Source: Alphaproteobacteria bacterium
Lineage (GTDB): Bacteria; Pseudomonadota; Alphaproteobacteria; SHVW01
Assembly: GCA_016869645.1 (NCBI GenBank)
Contig: VGDO01000033.1
Location: 1-38,725 of the forward strand
DNA: 38,725 nt
Reading direction: 5' to 3'
The position numbers and the translations under genes are program-made. Shown here piece after piece: positions 26,078 to 34,996 of this stretch (position 1 is the stretch's first letter; every line of letters starts with the position of its first letter). The notes below the pieces were generated by a model that saw only the letters and a list, made by a program, of their open reading frames with translations, was not told the origin of the DNA and did not search any database.

Positions 26078-26880
26078 TCGCCGGACGGGCGCCTGGCCTG
26101 CTACGGCGGATCTTCCGCGCCAATCAGGTCGTGGTCGTGATCGTCGGCTTCCTCGTGGTGTGGCAGGTGGCCGGCACGATCTTCAAGGCGCCGCCCTATC
26201 TCCTCCCGCTGCCCTCGGCAATCCTCGCCGAGCTTGCGGCGCGGCCGAAGATCTATGCCATCAACGGCGCCTACACCCTCTACAACACGCTGATTGCCTT
26301 CGCGCTGTCCACCGTGATCGGCGTCGGCATGGCGATCGCGATCGTCTATTCCAAGTTCCTCGAGAAGACGCTGTACACCTTCCTCGTCGCGCTCAACAGC
26401 GTGCCCAAGGTGGCGTTGGCGCCGATCTTCGTGCTCTGGCTTGGCACCGGCGACGCTTCCAAGATCGGCATCGCGTTCTTCATCGCGATCTTTGCGATCG
26501 TCGTCGATGCCGTGCTGGGCCTGCGCTCGGTCGACCCGGAAATGCTCGACCTGGCGCGCACGTTGCGCGGTGGCGAGCTGAAAGTCCTGCTCAAGATCCG
26601 CTTTCCCAATGCACTGCCGAGCATCTTCGCGGGCATGAAGGTCGCCGTGTCGCTCGCGTTGGTCGGCGTGATCGTCGGCGAGTTCGTCGTGTCCAAGCAG
26701 GGGCTTGGGCATGTCATCCTGGTGTCCCAGGGGGTGTTCGACACGACCGCCATGTTCGGGGCAATCTTCGTCCTCGCCTTTCTCGGCACCGTGTTGTTCT
26801 ACGGCATCGAGCTGCTCGAGCGCCGGCTGCTGCCGTGGCATGTGTCCCATCGCAGCCAGCGCGCTTCGACAGGGCATTGA
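26074..26880 (+). CDS. ABC transporter permease, SsuC/TauC type
   Basis: 268 residues with about six membrane segments (the first, VVVVIVGFLVVWQVAGTIF, at roughly 18-36). LPLPSAILAELA and the docking loop ARTLRGGELKVLLKIRFPNALP, then AVSLALVGVIVGEFVVSKQGLG, match the taurine/nitrate permease family. ATG 26074 overlaps the ATPase stop (ATGA). The next gene starts 122 bases later on the same strand; that gap has no strong hairpin or clear promoter, so read-through into the haem-protein gene is possible. Confidence 0.93.
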   Translation: MIAGRAPGLLRRIFRANQVVVVIVGFLVVWQVAGTIFKAPPYLLPLPSAILAELAARPKIYAINGAYTLYNTLIAFALSTVIGVGMAIAIVYSKFLEKTLYTFLVALNSVPKVALAPIFVLWLGTGDASKIGIAFFIAIFAIVVDAVLGLRSVDPEMLDLARTLRGGELKVLLKIRFPNALPSIFAGMKVAVSLALVGVIVGEFVVSKQGLGHVILVSQGVFDTTAMFGAIFVLAFLGTVLFYGIELLERRLLPWHVSHRSQRASTGH

Positions 26881-27002
26881 CTGCCTGCTGCAGCCTGTCC
26901 GTCCGCTGGCAGACAGCCATATCCAAAGGCGCTATCCTCCGAGACATGTTCCATTAGGGCTGGAGCGCGGCAGCGTTCGCCTGACGTGATGGGAGCTGCG
27001 TG

Positions 27003-29168
27003 ATGATGACAGGCACGTCGATCTCAAATCTATCCATCGCAGTATTGCTCGCGATCTCGATCGCGCCATTCGGCTCGAGCTTGGTCCATGCGCAGACAGT
27101 CGCGATCGACGATGACGACATCGGCGGCACGGTGACGGGCCCGAACGGTCCGGAGGCCGGCGTGTGGGTCATCGCGGAAACCGCAGGCCTGCCCACCAAG
27201 TTCGCGCGCATGGTCGTCACAGACGAACAGGGGCGTTACGTCATCCCAGATCTGCCCAAGGCCAGCTACAAAATCTGGGTGCGTGGCTACGGTCTTGTCG
27301 ATTCTGCAAGGGTCGACAGCGAGCCTGGAAAGATCCTCAACCTGACGGCGGTCAAGGCGCCCGACGACAAGGCGGCCGCGCACTACTACCCGGCGATCTA
27401 TTGGTATTCGATGCTCAAGATTCCCGGTCCCAACGAGTTCGGCCCAAGCAGCGAGATGCCGCAGAACGTCACGTTCCATGGCTATCTCAACTTGATGAAG
27501 AACAATGGCTGCATCGGCTGCCACCAGCTGGGCCAGCTTTCCACGCGCACGATTCCCAAGGAGCTCGGCGCTTTCGCCTCCTCGGAGGAGGCGTGGATCC
27601 GCCGCGTCCAGTCCGGCCAATCCGGCGAGCAGATGGTCAATCAGCTGGCGGGCCTCTTGGGCGGCGTGCCGTTCAAGTACTATGCCGACTGGACCGACCG
27701 CATCGCCAAGGGCGAGCTGCCGCGCATCAAGCCGACGCGGCCGCAGGGCGTCGAGCGCAACATTGTCGTCACGTCGTGGGAGTGGGGCGACGAGAAGAAG
27801 TATCTGCACGATCTGATCGCGTCCGATCGTCGCTATCCGACGATCAACGCCTATGGTCCGCTGTTTGGCTCGCCCGAGTACAGCACAGACATCATGCCGA
27901 TCCTTTATCCCAGGACGAACACCGTCGTGAACTTCAGGGCGCCGGTGCGCGATCCGAACATGCCCGAGGCGCTTGGGCCCGGTCATGCCGCCAGCGACAA
28001 GGTCGTCCAGCCTTCGCCCTATTGGGGCGAGGAGAAGATCTGGAATACGCGCGTCAACAACCATAACGGCATGTTCGACCGGCAAGGGCGGGTCTGGTTT
28101 GCCGCTTCGCTGCGCGCCGCGCCCAATCCGGATTTCTGCAAGCGCGGGTCCGAGCATCCTTCGGCCAGGCTCTTCCCGCTCGAGCGGTCGAACCGTCAGG
28201 TGACGATGATCGATCCCAAGACGATGACGTACACCTACGTCGACACCTGTTTCCAGACACATCACCTGCAGTTCGCCTACGATGCCAACGAAACCCTATG
28301 GACGAGCGGTGGCGGACAAGTGGTCGGCTGGATCGACACCAAGAAATTCGACGCGACGGGCGACGCGGCCGCTTCGCAGGGATGGACCGCCCTCGTGCTC
28401 GACACCAACGGCAACGGCAGGCGCGACGACTACGTCGAGCCCAACCAGCCGGTCGATCCGACCAAGGATAAGCGCATTTCCGCTGGCTTCTATGCGGTCA
28501 TGCCGAGTCCGGTCGACCGGTCGGTGTGGGGCACCTGGGCCGCCCTGGGGCCGAACATGATGGGACGGCCGGGCGGCGTCGTGCGCCTCGATCCCGGACC
28601 CAATCCGCCGGCGACGGCGCTGGCCGAGCTCTATACCGTGCCACTGCCGGGCTATGGCGTTCGTGGCGGCGACATCGACAGGCAGGGCGTCGTCTGGGTA
28701 TCGCTGGCGAGCGGCCATATCGGCAGCTTTGACCGGCGCAAGTGCAAGGTGCTGAACGGCCCGACGGCGACTGGCGAGCACTGCCCGGAGGGCTGGGCTT
28801 TTTACCAATACCCAGGGCCGGGCTTCGAGGGGCTCGGCGAGAACAGCGCGGAATCGAGCTATTACACCTGGGTCGATCAGCACAACACCTTCGGTCTCGG
28901 CGAGGACGTGCCGATGTCGACGGCGAACCTGATGGATGGGCTGGTCGCGCTCAAGGACGGCAAGATGATCTCGCTGCGCGTGCCCTATCCGCTGGGCTTC
29001 TATGCCAAGGGATTCGACGGCCGCATCGACGACCCGAACGCCGGCTGGAAGGGCAGGGGATTGTGGACGACCAGCGGCGACCGCACGCCTTGGCTGATGG
29101 AAGGCGGCAAGGGTGCGAAACCCCGCGCCGTGCACTTCCAGCTGAGGCCCGACCCTCTGGCGAAGTGA
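27003..29168 (+). CDS. Exported haem-c protein with carboxypeptidase-regulatory-like domain and propeller-like repeats
   Basis: 721 residues. A signal peptide (VLLAISIAPFGSSLVHAQ) sends it to the periplasm. Residues about 38-118 resemble a carboxypeptidase regulatory-like beta-sandwich (GGTVTGPNGPEAGVWVIAET ... DEQGRYVIPDLPKASY). A single haem-c attachment motif, CIGCH, is at 170-174 in MKNNGCIGCHQLG. The remaining 500 residues hold short motifs typical of beta-propeller blades of the Vgb (virginiamycin B lyase-like) type: FDRQGRVWFA, YDANETLWTSGGG and IDRQGVVWVS. No peptidase active site is visible. Proteins of this architecture lack a settled function; a periplasmic electron carrier or redox enzyme is inferred. 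GGGAG is 7 bases before ATG 27003; GTG 27000 and ATG 27006 are neighbouring alternatives. Confidence 0.82.
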   Translation: MMTGTSISNLSIAVLLAISIAPFGSSLVHAQTVAIDDDDIGGTVTGPNGPEAGVWVIAETAGLPTKFARMVVTDEQGRYVIPDLPKASYKIWVRGYGLVDSARVDSEPGKILNLTAVKAPDDKAAAHYYPAIYWYSMLKIPGPNEFGPSSEMPQNVTFHGYLNLMKNNGCIGCHQLGQLSTRTIPKELGAFASSEEAWIRRVQSGQSGEQMVNQLAGLLGGVPFKYYADWTDRIAKGELPRIKPTRPQGVERNIVVTSWEWGDEKKYLHDLIASDRRYPTINAYGPLFGSPEYSTDIMPILYPRTNTVVNFRAPVRDPNMPEALGPGHAASDKVVQPSPYWGEEKIWNTRVNNHNGMFDRQGRVWFAASLRAAPNPDFCKRGSEHPSARLFPLERSNRQVTMIDPKTMTYTYVDTCFQTHHLQFAYDANETLWTSGGGQVVGWIDTKKFDATGDAAASQGWTALVLDTNGNGRRDDYVEPNQPVDPTKDKRISAGFYAVMPSPVDRSVWGTWAALGPNMMGRPGGVVRLDPGPNPPATALAELYTVPLPGYGVRGGDIDRQGVVWVSLASGHIGSFDRRKCKVLNGPTATGEHCPEGWAFYQYPGPGFEGLGENSAESSYYTWVDQHNTFGLGEDVPMSTANLMDGLVALKDGKMISLRVPYPLGFYAKGFDGRIDDPNAGWKGRGLWTTSGDRTPWLMEGGKGAKPRAVHFQLRPDPLAK

Positions 29169-29175
29169 TTTTCTG

Positions 29176-29202
29176 CCTCCCCCGTGCTGTGCACGAGGGA
29201 GG
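29176..29202. repeat. REP-like palindrome between convergent genes
   Basis: cctcccccgtgc (29176-29187), loop tgt, gcacgagggagg (29191-29202). Compared with the copy at 19784-19810, the stem pair C-G has become T-A (cgcgc to cgtgc and gcgcg to gcacg), a compensatory change that keeps the fold. It occupies almost the whole 37-base gap between the convergent haem-protein gene and the livF-like gene, where it could stop transcription from both sides. Confidence 0.7.
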
Positions 29203-29205
29203 GAG

Positions 29206-29952
29206 CTACAGATAGATACTTCTGACGATCTCTTCCTCGCTCGCACGGCCCGCGCGCGTGTCGTGATGCTCCGACACGCGGCCATTGCGCAGGATGAGGA
29301 AGCGATCGGCGATCGACAGCGCCAGCTTGATGTTCTGCTCGATCATCATCATGGCGATGCCGCGCGCCTTGAGCGCCTTGATGATCGCGGCGATCTCGTT
29401 GACGAAGGCCGGGGCGAGGCCGCCCGAGGGCTCGTCGAGCAGCAGCAGCTTGGGACTGCCCATCAGCGCGCGGCCGAGAGCCACCATCTGCTGCTCGCCG
29501 CCGGACATCAGGCGCACCTGCTGGCGACGCCTTTCGGCAAGGCGCGGGAAGGAACGGTAGACGCTGTCGAGCAGCTCCGCCACCGCGCCACCACGCACCC
29601 AGGCGCCGAGGCGCAGGTTGTCCTCGACCGACATGTCGGTGAAGAGGTCGCGCGCCTGGGAGACCTGGATGATGCCGCGGCGGAACACAAGGTGCGGCGG
29701 CCGCCCGGCGATTTCCTCACCATCGAAAGCGATCGAGCCCGCCTGAGGTCGGACGAAGCCGCTCAGCGTGTTGAGCACGGTCGATTTGCCGCTGCCGTTG
29801 GCGCCGAGCAGGGCGACAACTTCCGAGCGTGCAACGTGCAGATCGACACCGAACAGGATCTGCTTGCCGGGATAGCCGGCCTCGACGGCGCGCGCGACGA
29901 GCATGGCGTCCGAACGGACGTCAGGCTTTACCCCGGATTGGGCATCAGACAT
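29206..29952 (-). CDS. livF: Branched-chain amino-acid-type ABC transporter ATPase, LivF
   Basis: 248 residues from the ATG at 29952. Walker A GANGSGKS (50-57), signature MSGGEQQ (149-155) and Walker B LLLLDEP (169-175) are intact. The switch position is Gln in MMMIEQN, which is the LivF norm. VRSIYL is the end of the protein. A longer open frame upstream is out-of-family sequence overlapping livG and is not used. The start overlaps the livG stop by eight bases. Last gene of a five-gene minus-strand importer operon; Liv-type systems also import amides, urea or aromatic acids, so the substrate is open. Confidence 0.92.
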   Translation of the reverse strand: MSDAQSGVKPDVRSDAMLVARAVEAGYPGKQILFGVDLHVARSEVVALLGANGSGKSTVLNTLSGFVRPQAGSIAFDGEEIAGRPPHLVFRRGIIQVSQARDLFTDMSVEDNLRLGAWVRGGAVAELLDSVYRSFPRLAERRRQQVRLMSGGEQQMVALGRALMGSPKLLLLDEPSGGLAPAFVNEIAAIIKALKARGIAMMMIEQNIKLALSIADRFLILRNGRVSEHHDTRAGRASEEEIVRSIYL

Positions 29953-30703
29953 GGCCAAGATAGGCCTCGAGCACGTTCTTGTCGGCGCGCACCGCGGCAG
30001 GCGGCGCATCGGCGACTTTCTTGCCGTAGTTGAGCACGACGACGCGGTCGGCGACCGACATGACCAGTTCGATCGCATGCTCAATCAGCAGGATGCCGAT
30101 GCCTTGCCCGGCGAGGCGCCGGATGATCGAAACGAGCTGCTCGCGCATGTGCGGCGCGAGGCCGACGGCCGGCTCGTCGAGCAGCAGCAGGGGAGGCTCG
30201 GTCGCCAGTGCGCGGACGATCTCGACGATGCGCTGCTGGCCGCCGGAGAGCTGAGCAGCCGGCTGGTCGGCGACATGGCCGATCTCCATCAGATCGAGCA
30301 GCGCGCGGGCACGCGCCGTCGCTTCCGTCTCGATGCGCCTGGCCGAGGGGCTCGCCAGGAGCACGCCGAGAATGCCGCTTTCGACGCGGGCATGCAGCCC
30401 GACCAGGACATTTTCGAGCGCCGTCAGATCGCCGAACAGCCCGCCATTCTGAAAGGTGCGCCGCACGCCCTTGGCAGAGATCTGGTGCGGCAGGAGCCCG
30501 TGGATCGGCTCGCCCTGAAACAGGATGCGGCCACTGCCGATGGCGGCATTGCCCGAGACGGCATTGAAAAGGGTGGTCTTGCCGGCGCCATTAGGACCGA
30601 TCACCGCGCAGACCTCTCCGGCGCCGACCGTAAGCGACACCTCGTCGACGGCGGTCAGACCGCCGAAGCGCACGGTGACGTTGTCGATCTCGAGCAGCGC
30701 CAT
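29945..30703 (-). CDS. livG: Branched-chain amino-acid-type ABC transporter ATPase, LivG
   Basis: 252 residues. Walker A GPNGAGKT (36-43), signature LSGGQ (152-156), Walker B LLLLDEP (172-178) and H209 (LLIEHAIELVM) are present. RRTFQNGGLFGDLTALENV and the long insert after it are LivG features. The start is one base from the livM stop, so translation is likely coupled. It forms the ATPase pair with LivF. Confidence 0.94.
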   Translation of the reverse strand: MALLEIDNVTVRFGGLTAVDEVSLTVGAGEVCAVIGPNGAGKTTLFNAVSGNAAIGSGRILFQGEPIHGLLPHQISAKGVRRTFQNGGLFGDLTALENVLVGLHARVESGILGVLLASPSARRIETEATARARALLDLMEIGHVADQPAAQLSGGQQRIVEIVRALATEPPLLLLDEPAVGLAPHMREQLVSIIRRLAGQGIGILLIEHAIELVMSVADRVVVLNYGKKVADAPPAAVRADKNVLEAYLGHV

Positions 30704-30704
30704 T

Positions 30705-31703
30705 TCAATCTCGGTAGTAGCGGTCGACGAACAGCGGATGCAGCCGGGCCAGCAGACTGGCGAGGCCGCGCGGCAGGAACAGGATCACCAGCACGATCAG
30801 CACGCCGAACAGCAGCTCGAGGAATCCGGGGAACGGCCGGAAGAATTCGGGCGCCGTGGTGATCAGGGCGGCGCCCAGCACCGAGCCGGTCAAGCTGCCG
30901 AGGCCGCCCACCATGACCACGGCGAACTGCAAGATTAGCTCCGTCAGGTCGAAGGCGATCGGCGTGATGTGGCCGATCAGCGCGGCATACATCGACCCGC
31001 CGATGCCGACGACGAAGCCGCTCCAGGCAAAGGCAAGCAGGATGTAGCGGTCGGTCGGAATTCCCATGGCGGCGGCCGCCTGCTCGTTGTCCTTGATCGC
31101 CATGAAGGCCCGACCGAATCGGGAGCGCAGCAACCGGTCGGTCAGCACTACCGTGATCACGGCGAGTGCGAGGAAGGCGTAGTATTTGTGTCCCTCGTTG
31201 TCGAGCACCCAGCCGAACACGTTTGGCGGCGGCACCGACATGCCGAAGGAGCCGCCGGTGACGGGGACCCAGCGGATATAGACCCAGCGCAGCAACTCCC
31301 CGAAGGCGAGCGTCATGATGGCGAGATAGAAGAGCCGGACGCCGCGCAGAGCCGGAACGCTGGCTGCGGCACCGGCGAGTGCGCCCATCAGGCCCGCCGG
31401 CAGGATCGTCACCCACCAGGGCAGCCCCAGCTTGAGGGCGAGCACGCCCGAGGTGTAGGCGCCGATGCCGAAGAAGGCGACGTTGCAGAAGGCGAGCAGG
31501 CCGAGATTGCCGATCACGACGTTGAAGCCGATGGCGACCGGCACATAGACGAGGATCAGGTTGACGACGTATTGCCGGTACTGGTCGAGATAGAGCGGCA
31601 GCGGCAGCAGCGCCAGTGGGATGAGCCAGAACAGCCAGCGCGGCAGTCGTGGCGCACGGGGTGTTGGAGAAGTAGGTCCAGGCGTCACAATTGGCTGGGC
31701 CAT
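30705..31703 (-). CDS. livM: Branched-chain amino-acid-type ABC transporter permease, LivM
   Basis: 332 residues with a Pro-rich cytoplasmic N-terminus and eight or more hydrophobic segments. NLGLLAFCNVAFFGIGAY is the conserved LivM stretch near the second/third membrane helices, and SRFGRAFMAIKDNEQAAAAMGI is the ATPase-contacting loop. VVMVGGLGSLTGSVLGAALI is also typical. Note that the family sequence more often reads LSLGHAAFFGIGAY, so the Ser-Leu-Gly-His segment has changed here. The gap to livH is 10 bases. Confidence 0.93.
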   Translation of the reverse strand: MAQPIVTPGPTSPTPRAPRLPRWLFWLIPLALLPLPLYLDQYRQYVVNLILVYVPVAIGFNVVIGNLGLLAFCNVAFFGIGAYTSGVLALKLGLPWWVTILPAGLMGALAGAAASVPALRGVRLFYLAIMTLAFGELLRWVYIRWVPVTGGSFGMSVPPPNVFGWVLDNEGHKYYAFLALAVITVVLTDRLLRSRFGRAFMAIKDNEQAAAAMGIPTDRYILLAFAWSGFVVGIGGSMYAALIGHITPIAFDLTELILQFAVVMVGGLGSLTGSVLGAALITTAPEFFRPFPGFLELLFGVLIVLVILFLPRGLASLLARLHPLFVDRYYRD

Positions 31704-31713
31704 GGCGGTCGCC

Positions 31714-32589
31714 CTAGATCCGTACCACGGTCTGGCGACCGAACAGGCCGGCAGGCCTGATCAGCAGCACCAGGATGGTGATGAGGTAGGCGGTGATGTC
31801 GATGAAGACGGTGTTGATATAGAAGCCCAGCAGCTTCTCCATGACGCCGAGCAGCAATCCGCCGATCACGGCACCGTGGAACGAGCCGAAGCCGCCCAGC
31901 GTCATGGCCGCGAAGCCGCGCACCAGCGTCCACACCCCCATGTCGGGCGAGAGCGGCAGGAACAGGCCGAGCAGCGCGCCGCCGGCCGCTCCCAGCGCGG
32001 CGCCAACCCCCCACATCATGGCGTGAAAGGCATGCACGTTGAGGCCAACAAGGGCCGCTCCGCGCTGCGACTGGAAAACAGCCTGTACGAGCCGCCCGAC
32101 CGGCGTCAGATAGAAAAGGATGGAGAGGCTGCCCATCAGGACCAGCACGAAGCCGGAGATCGCGAGGTCGTCCATGGTCACGACCATCGGCCCCAGCATG
32201 AAGACATCCTGGGAATAGGGGCGGGTCAGGGTGACGACCTCGCTGCCCCAGCGCAGCCGGGCGCCGCCGCGCATGGCGTAGCCGATCGCCAGCGCCATCA
32301 TGGCCAGCGACAAATGCGGCCCGGAAATGATCGGCCGCATGAAGACGCGCTGGGTCAGCGCGCCCCACAGGAAGAGCAGACCCAACGCCAGGATCAGGGC
32401 CGGCGCGAAGGACAGGCCGAAACCGGCAAAGACGAAGAGCGCGTAGGCGCCTGCCATGACCATCTCGCCATGGCCGAAATTGACCACTGTCGTGGCGCGG
32501 TAGCCGACTGTCAGAGACAGCGCGATCAGCGCATAGAGCATGCCGGTCGCGATGCCGCTGACCACCAGTTGCGGGAGCACGGCGAGCAC
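31714..32589 (-). CDS. livH: Branched-chain amino-acid-type ABC transporter permease, LivH
   Basis: 291 residues of hydrophobic membrane protein. GIATGMLYALIALSLTVGY at the N-terminus and VVNFGHGEMVMAGAY are the LivH signature. AVFQSQRGAALVGLNV is the cytoplasmic loop and AAMTLGGFGSFHGAVIGGLLLGVME the C-terminal conserved part. The start is the GTG at 32589; there is no ATG upstream in frame that gives a plausible N-terminus. A 129-base gap containing a hairpin separates it from the binding-protein gene. Confidence 0.92.
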   Translation of the reverse strand: MLAVLPQLVVSGIATGMLYALIALSLTVGYRATTVVNFGHGEMVMAGAYALFVFAGFGLSFAPALILALGLLFLWGALTQRVFMRPIISGPHLSLAMMALAIGYAMRGGARLRWGSEVVTLTRPYSQDVFMLGPMVVTMDDLAISGFVLVLMGSLSILFYLTPVGRLVQAVFQSQRGAALVGLNVHAFHAMMWGVGAALGAAGGALLGLFLPLSPDMGVWTLVRGFAAMTLGGFGSFHGAVIGGLLLGVMEKLLGFYINTVFIDITAYLITILVLLIRPAGLFGRQTVVRI

Positions 32590-32685
32590 GGGGGAGAAAT
32601 CCCGTCGACGAAGTAACGGACTTGGCGCGCACGCTCCGGCGGCGGGCCGATCAGTGACCCACCGCCGGAACTGATCCCTCGGAAG

Positions 32686-32708
32686 CCCGACCGGCGAAGC
32701 CGGCCGGG
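32686..32708 (-). promoter_or_regulatory. Hairpin after the Liv-type binding-protein gene
   Basis: On the minus-strand transcript cccggccggc (from 32708) pairs with gccggtcggg (to 32686) around the loop ttc; the only non-Watson-Crick pair is a G-U wobble. On the plus strand that pair is an A/C mismatch, so the fold favours the minus-strand RNA. It begins 11 bases after the binding-protein stop and lacks a U-tract, again a stabiliser-like position. Confidence 0.6.
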
Positions 32709-32718
32709 ATCTCGCGGG

Positions 32719-33912
32719 CTAGTTCTGCGCCTTGCCCCAGGACGAATAGATCGTCTGCTTGCCGTCCTTGTCGAGGCCGACTGCGAACATGCGCTGCACG
32801 CCGACGTGGTTGTCCTTGGACAGGTTGATCTTGTCGGCGAGGACGCCGGTGTCGAAGTCCTTGATCGACTCCATCGCGGCGATCCACTTCTCGCGCGACG
32901 GGCTGGCGCCGGCGCGCTTGAAGGCTTCGACCGTGACGATGGCGACGGGAATGCCGAAGTAATAGAAGTTCGTCGGCGGGCCCGCCTTCGGCAGCTCGTC
33001 CTTTGTCAGGTACTTCGTGAACATGTCCTCGAATTCCTTGAGGGCCGGCGTGCCGATCTTCGCCTTGAACTGATAGGGCTGGAAGAACTTGTCGCGCACG
33101 GCGGCCGGATTGTTGACCTGCTGGACGGTCTGGTCGAAATCGGCGCCCAGCGCGCCGATGACCGGGGCGGTGACGCCGAACTTCTGCATGTCGCGCAGCA
33201 GGATGATCAGCTCCTGCTGGTAGAGGCAGCCCATCACGGCCTGCGCGCCGATCGACTTGATCTTCAAGGCCTGGGTCGTTCCGTCGGTCGAGCCGCGTTC
33301 CATGGCGATTCGCTCGAGGACCTCGCCGCCATGCGACTTGATATATTCCGATGCCGGGTTGCAGTAGCCATGCGCCCAATCGTTGCTGTGCTCGACGATG
33401 GCGATTTTCTTGAGCGCTGGATTGCTCATGGCAAATCCGGCCATCGCCTGGCCGGACTCGATGCCGGTGTAGGTCACGTGGAACATGGCCGGCACGGTCG
33501 GACGCGTGAGCTTCGGATTGGCCGCGGGACCGACCCAGGGAATGCCTTCCTTCTCGAGCATCGGCTTGATCGCCATGGCGACGCCGCTGCACGGCACGCC
33601 CATCAACATGAAGACCTTGTCCTCATAGATGAGCTTGCGTGCCGCCGCGATGCCCTTGGCCTCGTTGCAGGCGTCGTCGGCGAACACGGTCTCGAACTTG
33701 CGGCCATGCACGCCGCCCTGGGCGTTGATGTAGCGAAGATAGGCCTCGGGGCCGTAGTTCAGCGGATTGAACACAGCCGCCTCGCCCGAGAACGGCCCCA
33801 TGTTGCCGATCTTGATCGTCTTGTCAGTGATGCCCTGCATGTTGTCGGCGAATGCAGGCGACGCCGTCGCGACGGCTGCCGCAACGGTCAGGAATATCTT
33901 GGTGAGACGCAT
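32719..33912 (-). CDS. ABC substrate-binding protein, LivJ-like (Peripla_BP_6)
   Basis: 397 residues from the ATG at 33912, which has GGGGAG six bases upstream and opens a Sec signal peptide MRLTKIFLTVAAAVATASPAFA. The mature protein begins ITDKTIKIGNMGPFSGEAA, the typical start of Liv-type binding proteins, and continues with YLRYINAQGGVHGRKFETVFADD. Extra in-frame sequence upstream, to 34032, lacks a signal peptide and is not used. First gene of the liv-type operon. Members of this branch often bind aromatic acids, amides or other non-amino-acid ligands; the aromatic-ring dioxygenase genes nearby make an aromatic acid possible, but the sequence does not prove it. Confidence 0.93.
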   Translation of the reverse strand: MRLTKIFLTVAAAVATASPAFADNMQGITDKTIKIGNMGPFSGEAAVFNPLNYGPEAYLRYINAQGGVHGRKFETVFADDACNEAKGIAAARKLIYEDKVFMLMGVPCSGVAMAIKPMLEKEGIPWVGPAANPKLTRPTVPAMFHVTYTGIESGQAMAGFAMSNPALKKIAIVEHSNDWAHGYCNPASEYIKSHGGEVLERIAMERGSTDGTTQALKIKSIGAQAVMGCLYQQELIILLRDMQKFGVTAPVIGALGADFDQTVQQVNNPAAVRDKFFQPYQFKAKIGTPALKEFEDMFTKYLTKDELPKAGPPTNFYYFGIPVAIVTVEAFKRAGASPSREKWIAAMESIKDFDTGVLADKINLSKDNHVGVQRMFAVGLDKDGKQTIYSSWGKAQN

Positions 33913-33970
33913 GATTTCTCCCCTTGTCGAAAGCTTCCCTAGAGCCCATTGCCGGGCGTTTGCGCCAATC

Positions 33971-33998
33971 ATGTTATCTGAACGGGAGGGGGTTACAA
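33971..33998 (-). promoter_or_regulatory. Candidate promoter for the liv-type operon
   Basis: On the minus strand TTGTAA (33998-33993), a 16-base spacer and TAACAT (33976-33971) match four of six positions in each sigma-70 box. The site is 59 bases before the binding-protein ATG, within the 262-base divergent gap shared with the SDR gene. The rest of that gap shows no clear operator or plus-strand promoter that I can support. Confidence 0.35.
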
Positions 33999-34174
33999 GC
34001 AGGGGGTCGGCAGCCCTGGCGGCCAGCGCCACCCTCCGGAAACCGACGGGTGTGCGAGCATTAAGTTGTCATACCCATGAGAGAAGAACCCCGCACCACG
34101 GCGGCATTAGGCATGGTATTTGTGCCGACAGATGCTCGGGCTGATCCGTACAAGCGGGGCAACGGAGATTGGCC

Positions 34175-34966
34175 ATGAATGGGTCGTTTCCCGATCTTGC
34201 GGGCAAGCGCGTCGTGATCACGGCGGCCGCGACCGGCATCGGGCAGGCCATGGCCAAAGGTTTCCTCACCGCCGGCGCGCGCGTCCACATCTGCGACATC
34301 GCGGAGGATCGCTTGCGATCCTTCGCTTCGGCCGAGCCGAATCTGAGCTTCACTGTCGCCGACGTGGCAAAGCCGGTGGAGGTTGGCGAGCTATTTGCGC
34401 AGGCGACCGCAAAGCTCGGCGGATTGGACATCATGGTGAACAATGCCGGGATCGCTGGACCGACCAGTCCAATCGAGTCGATCTCCGTCGAGCAATGGAC
34501 GCGCACCATCGATGTCGACTTGAATGCGCAATTTTTCTGTCTGCGCCATGCGGTACCTCTGCTCAAGCGCGCCGGCGGCGGATCGATCGTCAACATGTCC
34601 TCGAGCGCCGGCTTGTTCGGCTACCCGATGCGATCGCCCTATGCCGCCGCAAAATGGGCCGTCATCGGCCTGACCAAAACTTTGGCCATGGAGCTCGGGC
34701 AATTCGGCATTCGCGTCAATGCCATCTGCCCCGGCGCGGTCGAAGGCGACCGGATGATCGCTGTCATCGAAGCTGAGGCAAAAGCACGCAACGTGACGGA
34801 GCAGGACGTTCGCGACGGCTACGTGAAATACACGTCGCTCAGGACGTTCGTCAGCGCGGCCGACGTCGTGAACATGGTGCTCTTCATCTGCTCCGATGCC
34901 GGCCGCAAGATCTCAGGACAGGCTCTCTCCGTCGACGGGCATACCGAAACGCTCGGCACGTACTGA
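34175..34966 (+). CDS. Short-chain dehydrogenase/reductase (SDR)
   Basis: 263 residues of the classical SDR fold, an NAD(P)-dependent alcohol/ketone oxidoreductase. The coenzyme motif reads TAAATGIG (17-23 region), so the first glycine of TGxxxGxG is Ala. NNAG is at 89-92, the catalytic Ser in MSSSAG (S143), Tyr156 and Lys160 in YAAAK. SGQALSVDGH near the C-terminus is the usual SDR ending. ATG 34175 has ACGGAGA 6-7 bases upstream. It is divergent from the liv-type operon and convergent with the ring-hydroxylating dioxygenase genes, so it could act on an imported compound or a dihydrodiol-type product; both are inferences. Confidence 0.93.
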   Translation: MNGSFPDLAGKRVVITAAATGIGQAMAKGFLTAGARVHICDIAEDRLRSFASAEPNLSFTVADVAKPVEVGELFAQATAKLGGLDIMVNNAGIAGPTSPIESISVEQWTRTIDVDLNAQFFCLRHAVPLLKRAGGGSIVNMSSSAGLFGYPMRSPYAAAKWAVIGLTKTLAMELGQFGIRVNAICPGAVEGDRMIAVIEAEAKARNVTEQDVRDGYVKYTSLRTFVSAADVVNMVLFICSDAGRKISGQALSVDGHTETLGTY

Positions 34967-34996
34967 CTGCCCCGAACGGCAATCCGGCGGCGCGGC

